From JBGSYJ01 sp041748075 (GTDB lineage: Bacteria > Acidobacteriota > Thermoanaerobaculia > Gp7-AA8): DNA of 64,000 bases. The notes beneath the pieces are model-generated. The model did no database searches, was not told the origin of the DNA, and saw only the letters and a list, made by a program, of their open reading frames with translations. Both the position numbers and the translations under genes were made by a program. The stretch is from positions 235,065 to 299,064 of the forward strand of contig JBGTDX010000036.1 of assembly GCA_041748075.1 (NCBI GenBank), given 5' to 3'. Shown one piece after another: positions 42,537-50,742 of the stretch (the first letter of the stretch is position 1; every line of letters begins with the position of its first letter).

Positions 42537-44414
42537 TCAGGCTGGCTCGACGCCTGCGCGATCCTCGCTCCGTGTGAGATCTCCGAATACTTCGATGGCC
42601 AGATCCACCCGGCCGAGGGGTGCGGACACCTGAACGCCTGCGACCTGTCCTCGCACCCTCGCAAGCGTTTCCCTGGCGATCTCCACTCCCTCGCGGAGGC
42701 CGTGTTCTTTGCTCTTCTCCGACGCGACACGCATGCGTTCGAGAACGTGCTCCGGCACGGAAACTCCAGGCACCTCGTTGTTCATGAACTGTGCGTTGCG
42801 ATACGAGAGCAAAGGCCAGATTCCGGCGACGATCGGGATGCGGTGCCCGTTGACCCGATGAAGAAAGAGCTCGAGCTGATCGGCGTCGAAGACCGGCTGC
42901 GTGATTGCGTACTCGGCTCCTGCATCGATCTTCCACGCGAACCGGGAAAGCTCGTACTCGAGGTCGAGATGCCCGGGGTTTACGCCGACGCCGACTGTGA
43001 ACTCAGTCGGCTGGCCGAACGGATTGCCCCCGAGGTCGAGACCACGATTCATCAGGCGAACCATGTTCGTCAGGCCGATCGAGTCGATGTCGAACACCGC
43101 GGTTGCGTCGGGGTACGGCCCCATCTTGGGAGGGTCGCCTGTTATGAGCAGAAGATTGTGGAGTCCGAGCGCAGCGCATCCGAGCAGGTCCGAGTGCATT
43201 CCGAGAAGATTCCGGTCGCGGCAGCAGTAGTGGAGGATGGCCTCTATGCCCACGCGCTGTTGAATGAGCACCGCGACCGCGATCGCGCCCATCCGGTTCT
43301 GTGCCCGCGGGCCATCAGGAACGTTCACGCCATCGATTCCAGCCTCACGGATTCTACGGACTCCGTCGAGCATGGTCTCGGCGTTCGGACCCTTCGGCGG
43401 CGTGATTTCGATCGTAGTGACGAACTCACCGGCGGCGAGTTTCGCTCCCCAGCGCGAGCGTCGATCGAGCGGTACCGGCTCCGCGCCCTGCTGTTCGGTG
43501 TTCTCGGTGTCCCGTTCGAGGACGACGAACTGCCGTCGCGGCGAGAGTGGCCGTACGGCATCCGCCATCATCTTGACGTGTTCGGGCGTAGTCCCACAAC
43601 AGCCTCCGATGAACTTCACGCCCTTGTGAATCAGGCGGCGCGCGTACTTGCTCATGTACTCGGGCGAGGCCATGTACATCTGCCTGCCATGAACGTCACG
43701 CGGTTGTCCGGCATTGGGCTGGCAGGAGATCTTGCGGCCCGTTGCTGCAGCCAGCTCTTCGACGGCGTCGAGCATAACGTCCGGACCGACCGAGCAGTTT
43801 AGGCCGATCACGTCCGCACCCGCCGCTTCCAGCCGTCGCGCGATAGTCGAGACCGCGTCGCCGAAAATCGTCTGCCTGTCCGCTCCGATGGTCATCTGAG
43901 CGACGATCGGAAGAGAGCACAGTCCGCGGATAGCGTGGATCGCCTGTTCCATCTCTGCGATGTTCGAGAATGTCTCGAGAGTGAACAGATCGACGTCTCC
44001 TTCGAGCAGCGCTGCAGCCTGTTCGGCGAAGACCTCGCGGGCCTCATCGAGAGACGTGGGCCCATAAGGCTCGATGCGGATTCCGAGGGGGCCGATCGCT
44101 CCGGCAACGTAGACCGAGTCTCCCGCCGCCTCGTGCGCGAGTCTCGCAGCCCTCGCGTTGATGTCGCGGAGTTGCTCTTCCAGACCGAAGCCGCGGAGCT
44201 TCATCCGGTTGGCTCCGTATGTGTTGGTCTCCAGGATCTCGGCCCCGGCCTTCACGTAGCTTCGATGTACATCGAGCACGAGCTCGGGGTTCTGGATGTT
44301 CAGCTCGTCGTAACATTTGTTGATGAAGATCCCCTTCGAATAGAGCATCGTACCCATGGCCCCGTCGAAGAGGTAGACGTGAGAATCGGCGATCGCCTGG
44401 ATGAAATCTTTCAT
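42537..44414 (-). CDS. Bifunctional homocysteine S-methyltransferase / methylenetetrahydrofolate reductase
   Basis: 625 aa fusion. The N-terminal barrel (residues ~1-300) has LFDGAMGTMLYSKGIFINKC, ETNTYGANRMKL, GLNCSVGP and GGCCGTTPEHV; the zinc Cys residues of Hcy-binding methyltransferases are the Cys of GLNC and the GGCC pair. The C-terminal part (~330-620) is an MTHFR barrel: TTIEITPPKGPNAE, LGCAALGLHNLLLITGDPPK and GAEYAITQPVFDAD. It makes 5-methyl-THF and methionine-related methyl transfers. It is preceded on the same strand by a promoter, a SAM-II-like aptamer and a terminator hairpin. The start is the ATG at 44414. Confidence 0.92.
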   Translation of the reverse strand: MKDFIQAIADSHVYLFDGAMGTMLYSKGIFINKCYDELNIQNPELVLDVHRSYVKAGAEILETNTYGANRMKLRGFGLEEQLRDINARAARLAHEAAGDSVYVAGAIGPLGIRIEPYGPTSLDEAREVFAEQAAALLEGDVDLFTLETFSNIAEMEQAIHAIRGLCSLPIVAQMTIGADRQTIFGDAVSTIARRLEAAGADVIGLNCSVGPDVMLDAVEELAAATGRKISCQPNAGQPRDVHGRQMYMASPEYMSKYARRLIHKGVKFIGGCCGTTPEHVKMMADAVRPLSPRRQFVVLERDTENTEQQGAEPVPLDRRSRWGAKLAAGEFVTTIEITPPKGPNAETMLDGVRRIREAGIDGVNVPDGPRAQNRMGAIAVAVLIQQRVGIEAILHYCCRDRNLLGMHSDLLGCAALGLHNLLLITGDPPKMGPYPDATAVFDIDSIGLTNMVRLMNRGLDLGGNPFGQPTEFTVGVGVNPGHLDLEYELSRFAWKIDAGAEYAITQPVFDADQLELFLHRVNGHRIPIVAGIWPLLSYRNAQFMNNEVPGVSVPEHVLERMRVASEKSKEHGLREGVEIARETLARVRGQVAGVQVSAPLGRVDLAIEVFGDLTRSEDRAGVEPA

Positions 44415-44429
44415 GATCCTGTATCCCGA

Positions 44430-44464
44430 AAATGCAAAAGGCCCCACACGGGGTGTGTGGGGCC
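44430..44464 (-). terminator. Terminator/attenuator hairpin in the metH-like leader
   Basis: On the reverse strand, stem GGCCCCACAC / GTGTGGGGCC with a five-base loop, then TTTTGCATTT. It lies between the SAM-II-like aptamer and the start codon, where SAM-dependent early termination would act. Confidence 0.7.
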
Positions 44465-44493
44465 AACAATGAAGCTCTCGATTGTTGCGGCGA

Positions 44494-44541
44494 CTTTAGC
44501 TTTTTTTAGGCTGGTAGCAATCGGCCCCAAATCCTTCCAGC
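44494..44541 (-). promoter_or_regulatory. SAM-II-like riboswitch aptamer
   Basis: Reverse-strand RNA: P1 stem GCTGG (44541-44537) and CCAGC (44514-44510) enclose GGATTTGGGGCCGATTGC; a short loop with TAAAAAAA follows, then GCTAAAG (44500-44494). TTTGG in the loop can pair with CTAAA to form the pseudoknot. GATTTG, CCG, TTGC, TAAA and GCTAAA are the conserved blocks of the SAM-II (SAM-alpha) class as I remember it. The downstream gene makes methionine, as expected. Confidence 0.75.
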
Positions 44542-44548
44542 AGGAACG

Positions 44549-44577
44549 ACTGTAAGCCCAGGGCCGGTGGCTGTCAA
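44549..44577 (-). promoter_or_regulatory. Sigma-70 promoter of the metH-like gene
   Basis: Reverse strand: TTGACA (44577-44572), exactly 17 nt, TACAGT (44554-44549). The start site would fall at about 44541, the first base of the aptamer stem. It is the best consensus promoter in the window. Confidence 0.85.
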
Positions 44578-44732
44578 TCCCGGCGGGTGACGGCCACCCT
44601 CGCACGTTGACCTCTGATGACTTCCGGGCCATCACGGGAGGTGAGAGCTGGTTCGCGAGGAAGTTCGATGAACTGGAGGGTCCGGATGTTCTGGATCGCC
44701 TGGACGAATGGATTGCCAGGGAGCGCGGGTAA
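44556..44732 (+). pseudogene. C-terminal remnant of a Core-2/I-branching N-acetylglucosaminyltransferase-like gene
   Basis: A rightward frame opens just after a TAA at 44553-44555 and ends with TAA at 44730. It reads GHPRTLTSDDFRAITGGESW, then FARKFDELEGPDVLDRLDEW. This is the end of a PF02485-like (xylosyltransferase / Core-2 branching) enzyme: 'LT-DF--I--S---FARKFD------LD-LD'. The ~250 upstream residues are absent; the metH-like promoter occupies their place. The first possible start is a TTG at 44607. So it is a fossil, not a working gene. Confidence 0.6.
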
Positions 44733-44734
44733 CC

Positions 44735-46891
44735 TCAGCTGCCGGTCACCCGTTTCCACCACCGCTCGATCTTCTGGATGCGGTCTTCGGTGCGCTGGCG
44801 TTCCTGGTCGATCTCGGCGGCCCAGCGCCGGAATTTGTCGAAGGTGATCGCTGCCGGTTCGTCGAAGGACTCGGTCTCGAAGAGCACGTCCCGGGCAATT
44901 TTGCCAAAAAAGCCGCGAGGGCAGCGGCGCGAAGGCGCTGTGCCATCCAGAAAGACTTCGCGCACCGGACCGGGACAGCCCTCCGCCCAGAGGTAGCCGC
45001 TCTCGGGGTCGATCCTTTTTTCGGTCAGGCCTTCGGGAACCTCGAGCGTCTTCCTGCCGGATGGCACATCGCGCATATAGGTACCCCAGATCGGCAGTGC
45101 TGCTTCGGCGGACGAGAGTCGCAGTGGTGATCCGCGGTCGAATCCGACCCACACCGTGGTCACCAGCTCGGGCGTGTAGCCGACGAACCACGCATCGCGG
45201 TAGTCGTTCGTCGTGCCGGTCTTTCCAGCCACGTGAGAGAGACCGTATCGTCCGAGTCTGCTCGCCGTTCCCTGTCGGACGACGCCGCGGAGCAGAGAAT
45301 GCATGATGTACGCGGGAGCAGGATCGACGACGCGCTCGATCGCAGGCTCGCGAAGGAACAACTGCGTGCCTTCCCGATCTCGAACTTCGCTCAGGAGAAA
45401 TGGCGTCACGCGATTACCGAGATTTGGAAAGATGGTGTAGGCGCCCGTCAGTTCACGGAGCGAGACTTCGCCGACGCCGAGTGGAAGCGCGGGAATGTCG
45501 GGAAAATCGGTAGCGAACCCGACGTCTCTGGCCGTTCGGATAAGGCGGCGGTTGCCGATCTCATCCGTCATCCGGACCGTTGGCACATTCAGGGACTTCT
45601 CAAAGGACTCGCGAACAGTGACCCGTCCGCGGAACCTCTCATCGTAATTGCGGGGTTCCCAGGTCTGGTTGCCCGCGAGCTCCACCCGGAGAGGTGTGTC
45701 GAGGAGAAAGCTGGCAGGTGTGTACTTTCTGGAGTTTATTGCGGCGAGATAGGCAAACGTCTTGAACGCGGAACCGGGTTGACGCTTCATCTGAAGGGTG
45801 CGATCAAAACCAGGAGCGGCGGGGTTCGACCCCCCGACGAGCGCGCGGATTCCTCCGGTTGCGGGATCGATCGAAAGCAGCGCAACCTGCAGTGGATCGC
45901 CCTTCGCATCACTCCGCAGCCAGGAATGGCGCGAACGGAGCGAGCGCAGTCCGGATCGGGTCGACTCCTCCGCGCTCTGCTGCATGACCGGATGGATCTC
46001 GGCGATGATCTCGAGGCCGCTTCGTCGCAGCGCGTTCTGCCCCAGCTCTGCAAGGATCTCCGCGCGAAGGGCTGCGAGGTAAAAGGGATATGGCTGTCGC
46101 GGCAGCTGACCGGCACGCAGCTGCACGGGTCGGCGGGCGGCGCGGAGGTACTCGTCCTCGTCAATCCACCCCTGAACCTGCATCGTGCGGAGAATGGCGT
46201 CCCGCCGGGTGCGGGCAAGCTCCGGTCTCTTGTCGGGAGTGTCGCGATTCGGAGCACGGATGATTCCTGCGAGGAGTGCGGCCTCGTCGACGCGCAGTTG
46301 TGGTGGAGTCTTGTCGAAGAACAGGCGGGCTGCTTCGTCGACTCCGAGAACGGGCCTTCCATTGTGATGTCCCAGATAGACGTCATTCAGATACGCCTCG
46401 AGCACCTCGTCTTTCGAGAACCGGAAGTCGAGACGTGCGGCAAGCAGGATCTCCAGAAATTTGCGGCGATAGGTGCGCTCGGCATGCAGGTACTTTGCTT
46501 TGATCAGCTGCTGGTGGATCGTGCTGCCTCCCTGTTCGATTGCGCCGGCCCGGACGTTCGTGAGGAGCGCGCGCATGATGCCGATCAGATCGATCCCGAA
46601 GTGTTTCCTGAAGCGGACGTCCTCCGCGGCGATGAACGCGCTCGTCACATGTTCAGGCATCTGGTCGATCTGGATCGGCGTCGTTACGCGCCAGTCGGTA
46701 CCGTATACACTTGCGACGACTTTGCCGGTCGGTTTGCTCACGATGCGGGTCGGCTCACGCCATGGGCGGTCTCGCATCTCGGCAGACATTTGCCGGTCGA
46801 GTTTGAAGAGCAGTCCCGATGTCGCGACGAGCGCCAGATAGATTGGGATCGCTAGTGTGAGAAGTGCGGCGTTTCGGAGTCTACGCATCAC
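44735..46891 (-). CDS. Class A penicillin-binding protein (PBP1)
   Basis: 718 aa. One N-terminal membrane helix (about residues 9-29). GT51 domain: AFIAAEDVRFRKHFGID, GGSTIHQQLIKAKYL, RKFLEILLAARLDF, AYLNDVYLG. Transpeptidase domain: RQPGSAFKTF (SxxK serine), EKSLNVPTVR (SxN), GKTGTTNDYRDAWFVGY (KTG). It polymerises and cross-links peptidoglycan. The first codon is GTG at 46891 or ATG at 46888. It points away from the histone-like gene across a regulatory-looking region. Confidence 0.94.
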   Translation of the reverse strand: MMRRLRNAALLTLAIPIYLALVATSGLLFKLDRQMSAEMRDRPWREPTRIVSKPTGKVVASVYGTDWRVTTPIQIDQMPEHVTSAFIAAEDVRFRKHFGIDLIGIMRALLTNVRAGAIEQGGSTIHQQLIKAKYLHAERTYRRKFLEILLAARLDFRFSKDEVLEAYLNDVYLGHHNGRPVLGVDEAARLFFDKTPPQLRVDEAALLAGIIRAPNRDTPDKRPELARTRRDAILRTMQVQGWIDEDEYLRAARRPVQLRAGQLPRQPYPFYLAALRAEILAELGQNALRRSGLEIIAEIHPVMQQSAEESTRSGLRSLRSRHSWLRSDAKGDPLQVALLSIDPATGGIRALVGGSNPAAPGFDRTLQMKRQPGSAFKTFAYLAAINSRKYTPASFLLDTPLRVELAGNQTWEPRNYDERFRGRVTVRESFEKSLNVPTVRMTDEIGNRRLIRTARDVGFATDFPDIPALPLGVGEVSLRELTGAYTIFPNLGNRVTPFLLSEVRDREGTQLFLREPAIERVVDPAPAYIMHSLLRGVVRQGTASRLGRYGLSHVAGKTGTTNDYRDAWFVGYTPELVTTVWVGFDRGSPLRLSSAEAALPIWGTYMRDVPSGRKTLEVPEGLTEKRIDPESGYLWAEGCPGPVREVFLDGTAPSRRCPRGFFGKIARDVLFETESFDEPAAITFDKFRRWAAEIDQERQRTEDRIQKIERWWKRVTGS

Positions 46892-46947
46892 AGTTGGCGC
46901 TCACTTCTTCTGCGCCCGATCGAGCTCACCGTCGGCTCGAAGAAGGT

Positions 46948-47001
46948 ATGCGTTTGAAATCTGTGGTCCAAGATGAGCTTCATGCGTTCTAAATCTGTGA
47001 T
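46948..47001. repeat. Pair of 20-bp direct repeats between PBP1 and the histone-like gene
   Basis: ATGCGTTTGAAATCTGTGGT at 46948-46967 and ATGCGTTCTAAATCTGTGAT at 46982-47001 match at 16-17 of 20 positions, 34 nt apart. This looks like a paired operator for the divergent genes. Confidence 0.6.
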
Positions 47002-47021
47002 GAAAAAAATCGGCGATGTGC

Positions 47022-47050
47022 GTGACATTCGGCGCAGGTTCGTCTACATT
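47022..47050 (+). promoter_or_regulatory. Promoter of the histone-like gene
   Basis: GTGACA, a 17-nt spacer and TACATT; the leader is about 80 nt. The direct repeats lie just upstream. Confidence 0.6.
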
Positions 47051-47135
47051 AGTGGTGTAACGGATTTGCCACGCGGCATGATTTCCGTTTCAAAAGGTAC
47101 GGCTCCCCAGCAGACTTTTGAAAAGGAGAAATCAA

Positions 47136-47750
47136 ATGGCGACATCCAAGAAGAGTTCTTCGTCCAGAAAAGGCGGAGCAAAGAAGTCATCTGCCAAGCG
47201 TCCCGCAGCCCGGAAGTCTTCCGCCAAGAAGAAGGCTGGAGCAAAGAGGCCGGCAGCACGTAAGGGCGGAGCGAAGAAATCCGCAGCACGCAAAGGTGGA
47301 GCGAAGAAGTCCACCGCACGCAAGGGCGGAGCGAAGAAGTCCACCGCGCGTAAGGGCGGAGCCAGGAAGTCCACCGCACGTAAGGGCGGGGCGAAGAAGT
47401 CCAGCGCACGTAAGGGCGGAGCGAAAAAGTCCGCACGCAAAGGTGGCGCGAAGAAGTCCGCACGCAAAGGTGGCGCGAAGAAGTCTTCCAGGAAATCTGG
47501 CGCCAGGAAATCTGGCTCTAAGAAGGCCTCAAAGGCTTCTGGCAGAAGTAGCGCCCGGTCCCGGGGTGGCGGCAAGTCAGCCGCCAAGTCGCCGGCGAAG
47601 GCTGCTGCCCCGAAGAAAAGGGCAGCGTCCCGTCCGAAGCGCAAGTCGGTGGCCAAGCGCGCAGTCGATGCAGTCAAGGAGACGGCCAGTTCCATTACCG
47701 ACTCCATCGGTTCCATGATGAAGCCAGCACCGGAAGGCGCCAGTTCCTGA
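47136..47750 (+). CDS. Histone H1-like Lys/Ala-rich DNA-binding protein
   Basis: 204 aa, about half Lys, Arg, Ala and Ser. Eight or nine tandem units of RKGGAKKSTA type (residues ~40-115) are followed by Ser/Arg-rich sequence and a short amphipathic C-terminal helix (AVDAVKETASSITDSIGSMM). Similar proteins (HctB, AlgP, eukaryotic H1 tails) bind and compact DNA without specificity. AAGGAG lies before the ATG at 47136. The DNA repeats are near-identical, so slippage can change copy number. A strong terminator follows. Confidence 0.85.
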   Translation: MATSKKSSSSRKGGAKKSSAKRPAARKSSAKKKAGAKRPAARKGGAKKSAARKGGAKKSTARKGGAKKSTARKGGARKSTARKGGAKKSSARKGGAKKSARKGGAKKSARKGGAKKSSRKSGARKSGSKKASKASGRSSARSRGGGKSAAKSPAKAAAPKKRAASRPKRKSVAKRAVDAVKETASSITDSIGSMMKPAPEGASS

Positions 47751-47776
47751 CTGACCCTTTCGAACACGTTTCAACA

Positions 47777-47809
47777 AAAAAGACTCCGGCATCGCCGGAG
47801 TCTTTTTTT
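47777..47809. terminator. Bidirectional terminator
   Basis: Stem GACTCCGGC / GCCGGAGTC with loop ATC, preceded by six A and followed by seven or eight T, so it can stop the histone-like gene and the convergent kinase operon. Confidence 0.93.
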
Positions 47810-47813
47810 ACTT

Positions 47814-47834
47814 GCGAGTTGTGAGTTGTGAGTC
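47814..47834. repeat. Short heptamer repeat (GTGAGTT x3)
   Basis: Three 7-nt units, GCGAGTT GTGAGTT GTGAGTC, next to the terminator. Confidence 0.65.
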
Positions 47835-47839
47835 CGAGG

Positions 47840-48919
47840 CTAACGGACGGAGACGAAGAACCGGCGGATGCGGGGGGAGAAGTACGCGGGCGCAAGCTCC
47901 GTCATTCCGTTCAGTCTCGCCTGCCGGAATGCGTTTTCTGAAGCCTGTCGAAGGGCGGCGTTGCGCTCTCCATCGATGTAGTACTCGGAATAGCGCGACG
48001 CTCCGAGGAATGCCCAGAGAAAGCCATTGGTCGGATTCTCACGGGTGAGATTTATCAGCTGTGTGGAGGCTTCCGTGAAGCGCCCGCTGAAGTAGGAATC
48101 GAGAGCGGCACGGACGCGGCGTCTCATTTCTTCCATCGGGTCGCCGGCGGGGATCGACTCGAACTCAAGGCGCGCTCCCTCGGCTGCATCCCCTACGCTT
48201 CGCCAGTCGGCTTCCGATCTTGCGCGTTGCTGGAGTGATCGCGCGAGCTGGAGCTCCTTGCTGCCAAGCGCCAGCTGCTGGCGCGCCTGCGGTGAGCGTG
48301 CCCGCTCTTTGGCTGCCCTCTCGGCAGCATTCGCTCGAACGAGGAGATCTTGCGCCCGCTCTCTGGCGATCCGTACGGACGTGGGTTCCGACGTCGGTGT
48401 GGGAGTCCGCGGCGTGTCGATGATGATCGTAGGCGTCGGTGTTGGCGTCGGCGGGGTAGGTCGCTGCGGCGTGTCGATGACCCGAGGCGTCACCGTCGGC
48501 GTCGCCGTCGGCGTCGGCGTCGGCGGTGGAGGCGGAGGCTGGGTCGGAGTCGGAGTTGAAGCAGTCGCCGCCGCGATCTTGAGAAGAAAGGAATCGGTGC
48601 TACCGAAATTCTGAGCGCCGGGGCCCTTCGTACGCGAGAAATCGGCCTTCGCGGCGGCAAAATCCCCACGCTCGAAATGAGCGACGCCTCGGTAATAGTA
48701 GGGACGGTACTCGATGAAGATATTGCCGTAGGTTCGTTCACGCCCTTCGCTGGACTTCTGACGGAGCGCAGCATTCATCCTCGTGATGACGGTTTGCCAG
48801 TCCCCCCGTTTCGCAGCTGCGAGGCCTGCGTCGTAGTCGTCATACCATGCGGCGGAAACGGATGGCGCAATGAGCAGAAGGCAGGCGATGACAACGATCG
48901 AAGTTCGCGAAGGTGTCAT
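47840..48919 (-). CDS. Periplasmic TPR protein with Pro/Thr linker
   Basis: 359 aa with a signal peptide cut near residue 23 (APSVSA|A). N-terminal TPR-like helices (AAKRGDWQTVITRMNAALRQ, FERGDFAAAKADFSRTKGPG), a Pro/Thr-rich linker with TPTPTATPTVTP (~residues 120-180), a coiled helical region (RAQDLLVRANAAERAAKERA), and C-terminal TPR-like helices (DSYFSGRFTEASTQLINLTR). Its ATG overlaps the kinase stop at 48916-48919 (ATGA), so it is the last gene of the kinase operon. It is probably a periplasmic partner of the signalling system. No enzyme motif. Confidence 0.7.
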   Translation of the reverse strand: MTPSRTSIVVIACLLLIAPSVSAAWYDDYDAGLAAAKRGDWQTVITRMNAALRQKSSEGRERTYGNIFIEYRPYYYRGVAHFERGDFAAAKADFSRTKGPGAQNFGSTDSFLLKIAAATASTPTPTQPPPPPPTPTPTATPTVTPRVIDTPQRPTPPTPTPTPTIIIDTPRTPTPTSEPTSVRIARERAQDLLVRANAAERAAKERARSPQARQQLALGSKELQLARSLQQRARSEADWRSVGDAAEGARLEFESIPAGDPMEEMRRRVRAALDSYFSGRFTEASTQLINLTRENPTNGFLWAFLGASRYSEYYIDGERNAALRQASENAFRQARLNGMTELAPAYFSPRIRRFFVSVR

Positions 48920-50649
48920 GGTCTGAGGATCGTCTCCGAGAGCTTGTCGATGTCGACCGTGTGCTCGAAGGCGACATCGACCCGGCGGTCCGCTTCACCT
49001 GCTGCGAGAGTCACCGCAACCTGCTTCCGCTCGTCTCCGTGTGTGAGAACGATCTCATAATTTCCTGCCGGCAGCTCGAGGCGCAGGGGCGTACTCTCGT
49101 CCTCATAGCCGCTTTTGAAGGGCTGGCGCGTATCGGCGTTGATGATCTGCTCGAGCTCTCCATGGGGATTCGCGCTGAGCAGAATGCGTCCCTGTCCCGG
49201 AAGCAGCGGCAGAGTACCCTGGGTTCCGGTCTGAGTGATGACGGGCTCTTGCGTCGGCGTATCAGGTCGCGTCGCGAAATAAATGGCGCCCGCAATGACC
49301 AGAATGACTGCGGCAGCGATCCCCGCGATGGCGCCGGTCTTTCGCTTCGCAGGCTGGTCCGCGATCGCGGTGGCGACGCGCTCCATGAGTGTAGGCTCTG
49401 CTTCGGCGGTCGAGACCGTCCGCTTGCGTTCGACCACGGTTGCAGCGCCCTGGGACTCGAGAGTCCCGACCATGGTGGGCTCGCTTCCGGAGATGGTCGT
49501 GGCGCTCGAAGTGGTCGACTGCCTGCCGACAATCGTGGAAGAAGTGTCGGGTAGAGTGCCCGAGCCAGCTCGTGTTCCGGAACGCGTCCCGCCGGTGGTC
49601 GATGCCCTGCGATCGGAGCGGCGGTCGCCACCGGTCCGGTCCAGCGCCTCAGGCGAATCGCCCAGGCCGAATTTTTCATCCGGCGGCACTGCATCGCGGA
49701 GGTCCTCGAGGTCGGCGGCGAAGTCGGCTCCGGTCGGATGCCGGCGTTCGCGATCCTTCTCGAGAGCGACGAACACCTGTTCTTCGAGTCGCGCCGGGAT
49801 GTTCGCCTCCGGATTGACCTGAGAGATCGGGACCGGCCGCTCGGTTGCGTGCTTGAGGATGTACCCCTGAGGATTCGTGGCAACGAACGGCGCGCGGCCA
49901 GCGAGCATTTCGTAGAAGACCACGCCGAAGGAGTAGAGGTCGCTCCGTCCGTCGAGCTGCTCGCCTTCCTTGAGAAAGCCAGCCTGTTCAGGTGAGGCGT
50001 ATTTCAGTTTCCCGAGGAACATTCCAGTCTGAGTCAGACCCTGACCGCTGCCGGCGTCGGACAGCTGTTTGGCGATACCGAAGTCGATGACTTTGACCAG
50101 AAGTCTTCCCTGGTAATCCTGGGAGAGCATGATGTTTTCCGGGGAGACGTCGCGATGAATCAGCCCCATCTGGTGAAGATGGTCCAGTCCGTGGAGGGTC
50201 TGGATCGCGATTTCCAGGGCCAGCCGCGGCGGCATGGCACCGTGCGAGCCCATCCACTTCTGAATGTTCGTGCCTTCGATGTACTCCCAGACCATGTAGT
50301 AGGAGCCGTCATCGAGAGTGGAGAAGTCGTAGAGCATCGCAAGGTTGCGATGCTTGATCATCGTGGAAGTGCGGGCCTCCGCGAGAAAGCGCTGCAAAGC
50401 CTGGTCATCGGACGCGATGTTGGCGCGCATGATCTTGATCACGCGCTCTTCCTTCAGGTGGATGTGCCGGACCTTGAAGATCTCGCCCATGCCACCCATT
50501 CCCAGGCGCTCGAGGATCTGGTACTTGCCGTCGATCAGCTTGGTGGCATAGGTCCGCTGGAAGCTCGTGACTTTTTCGCCACACGCCGGGCAGGCCTCGT
50601 CGGTATCGCCAACGGGCTTCTTGCATCGGAGACAGTTCACGGCACTCAT
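48916..50649 (-). CDS. Ser/Thr protein kinase with zinc ribbon, membrane helix and PEGA-like domain
   Basis: 577 aa. N-terminal zinc ribbon CLRCKK ... CPACG (residues ~6-24). Kinase domain (~40-305): glycine loop LGMGGMGEIFKV, catalytic Lys in RVIKIM, HRDVSPEN, DFGIAK, and YASPEQAG. The HRDxKxxN Lys is Ser in HRDVSPEN, a known variant of bacterial kinases. A Ser/Thr-rich juxtamembrane stretch, a helix (GAIAGIAAAVILVIAGAIYF, ~435-455) and a C-terminal PEGA-type strand domain (RLELPAGNYEIVLTHGDER) follow. The last domain is periplasmic and may sense cell wall. Confidence 0.9.
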   Translation of the reverse strand: MSAVNCLRCKKPVGDTDEACPACGEKVTSFQRTYATKLIDGKYQILERLGMGGMGEIFKVRHIHLKEERVIKIMRANIASDDQALQRFLAEARTSTMIKHRNLAMLYDFSTLDDGSYYMVWEYIEGTNIQKWMGSHGAMPPRLALEIAIQTLHGLDHLHQMGLIHRDVSPENIMLSQDYQGRLLVKVIDFGIAKQLSDAGSGQGLTQTGMFLGKLKYASPEQAGFLKEGEQLDGRSDLYSFGVVFYEMLAGRAPFVATNPQGYILKHATERPVPISQVNPEANIPARLEEQVFVALEKDRERRHPTGADFAADLEDLRDAVPPDEKFGLGDSPEALDRTGGDRRSDRRASTTGGTRSGTRAGSGTLPDTSSTIVGRQSTTSSATTISGSEPTMVGTLESQGAATVVERKRTVSTAEAEPTLMERVATAIADQPAKRKTGAIAGIAAAVILVIAGAIYFATRPDTPTQEPVITQTGTQGTLPLLPGQGRILLSANPHGELEQIINADTRQPFKSGYEDESTPLRLELPAGNYEIVLTHGDERKQVAVTLAAGEADRRVDVAFEHTVDIDKLSETILRP

Positions 50650-50742
50650 TCGTTTCTCTCTAGGTGGACCCGGCCTATCTTAACCGTATTTGCCCGGCAG
50701 ATTCCAAACGGGTGGCCGGGTCGTGACGCATTGCACCTCGGT

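Noticed and set aside
42702..43802. Rightward frame across the methyltransferase-MTHFR gene
   Set aside because: Shadow without a ribosome site or motif.
45233..46855. 540-codon rightward frame across PBP1
   Set aside because: Antisense of an intact class A PBP with all motifs; no recognisable domain.
47200..47500. CRISPR or satellite DNA
   Set aside because: The repeats are in-frame codons of the Lys/Ala-rich protein.
47132..47767. Phe/Pro-rich leftward frame across the histone-like gene
   Set aside because: Exact antisense of the Lys/Ala repeats; generated by codon composition.
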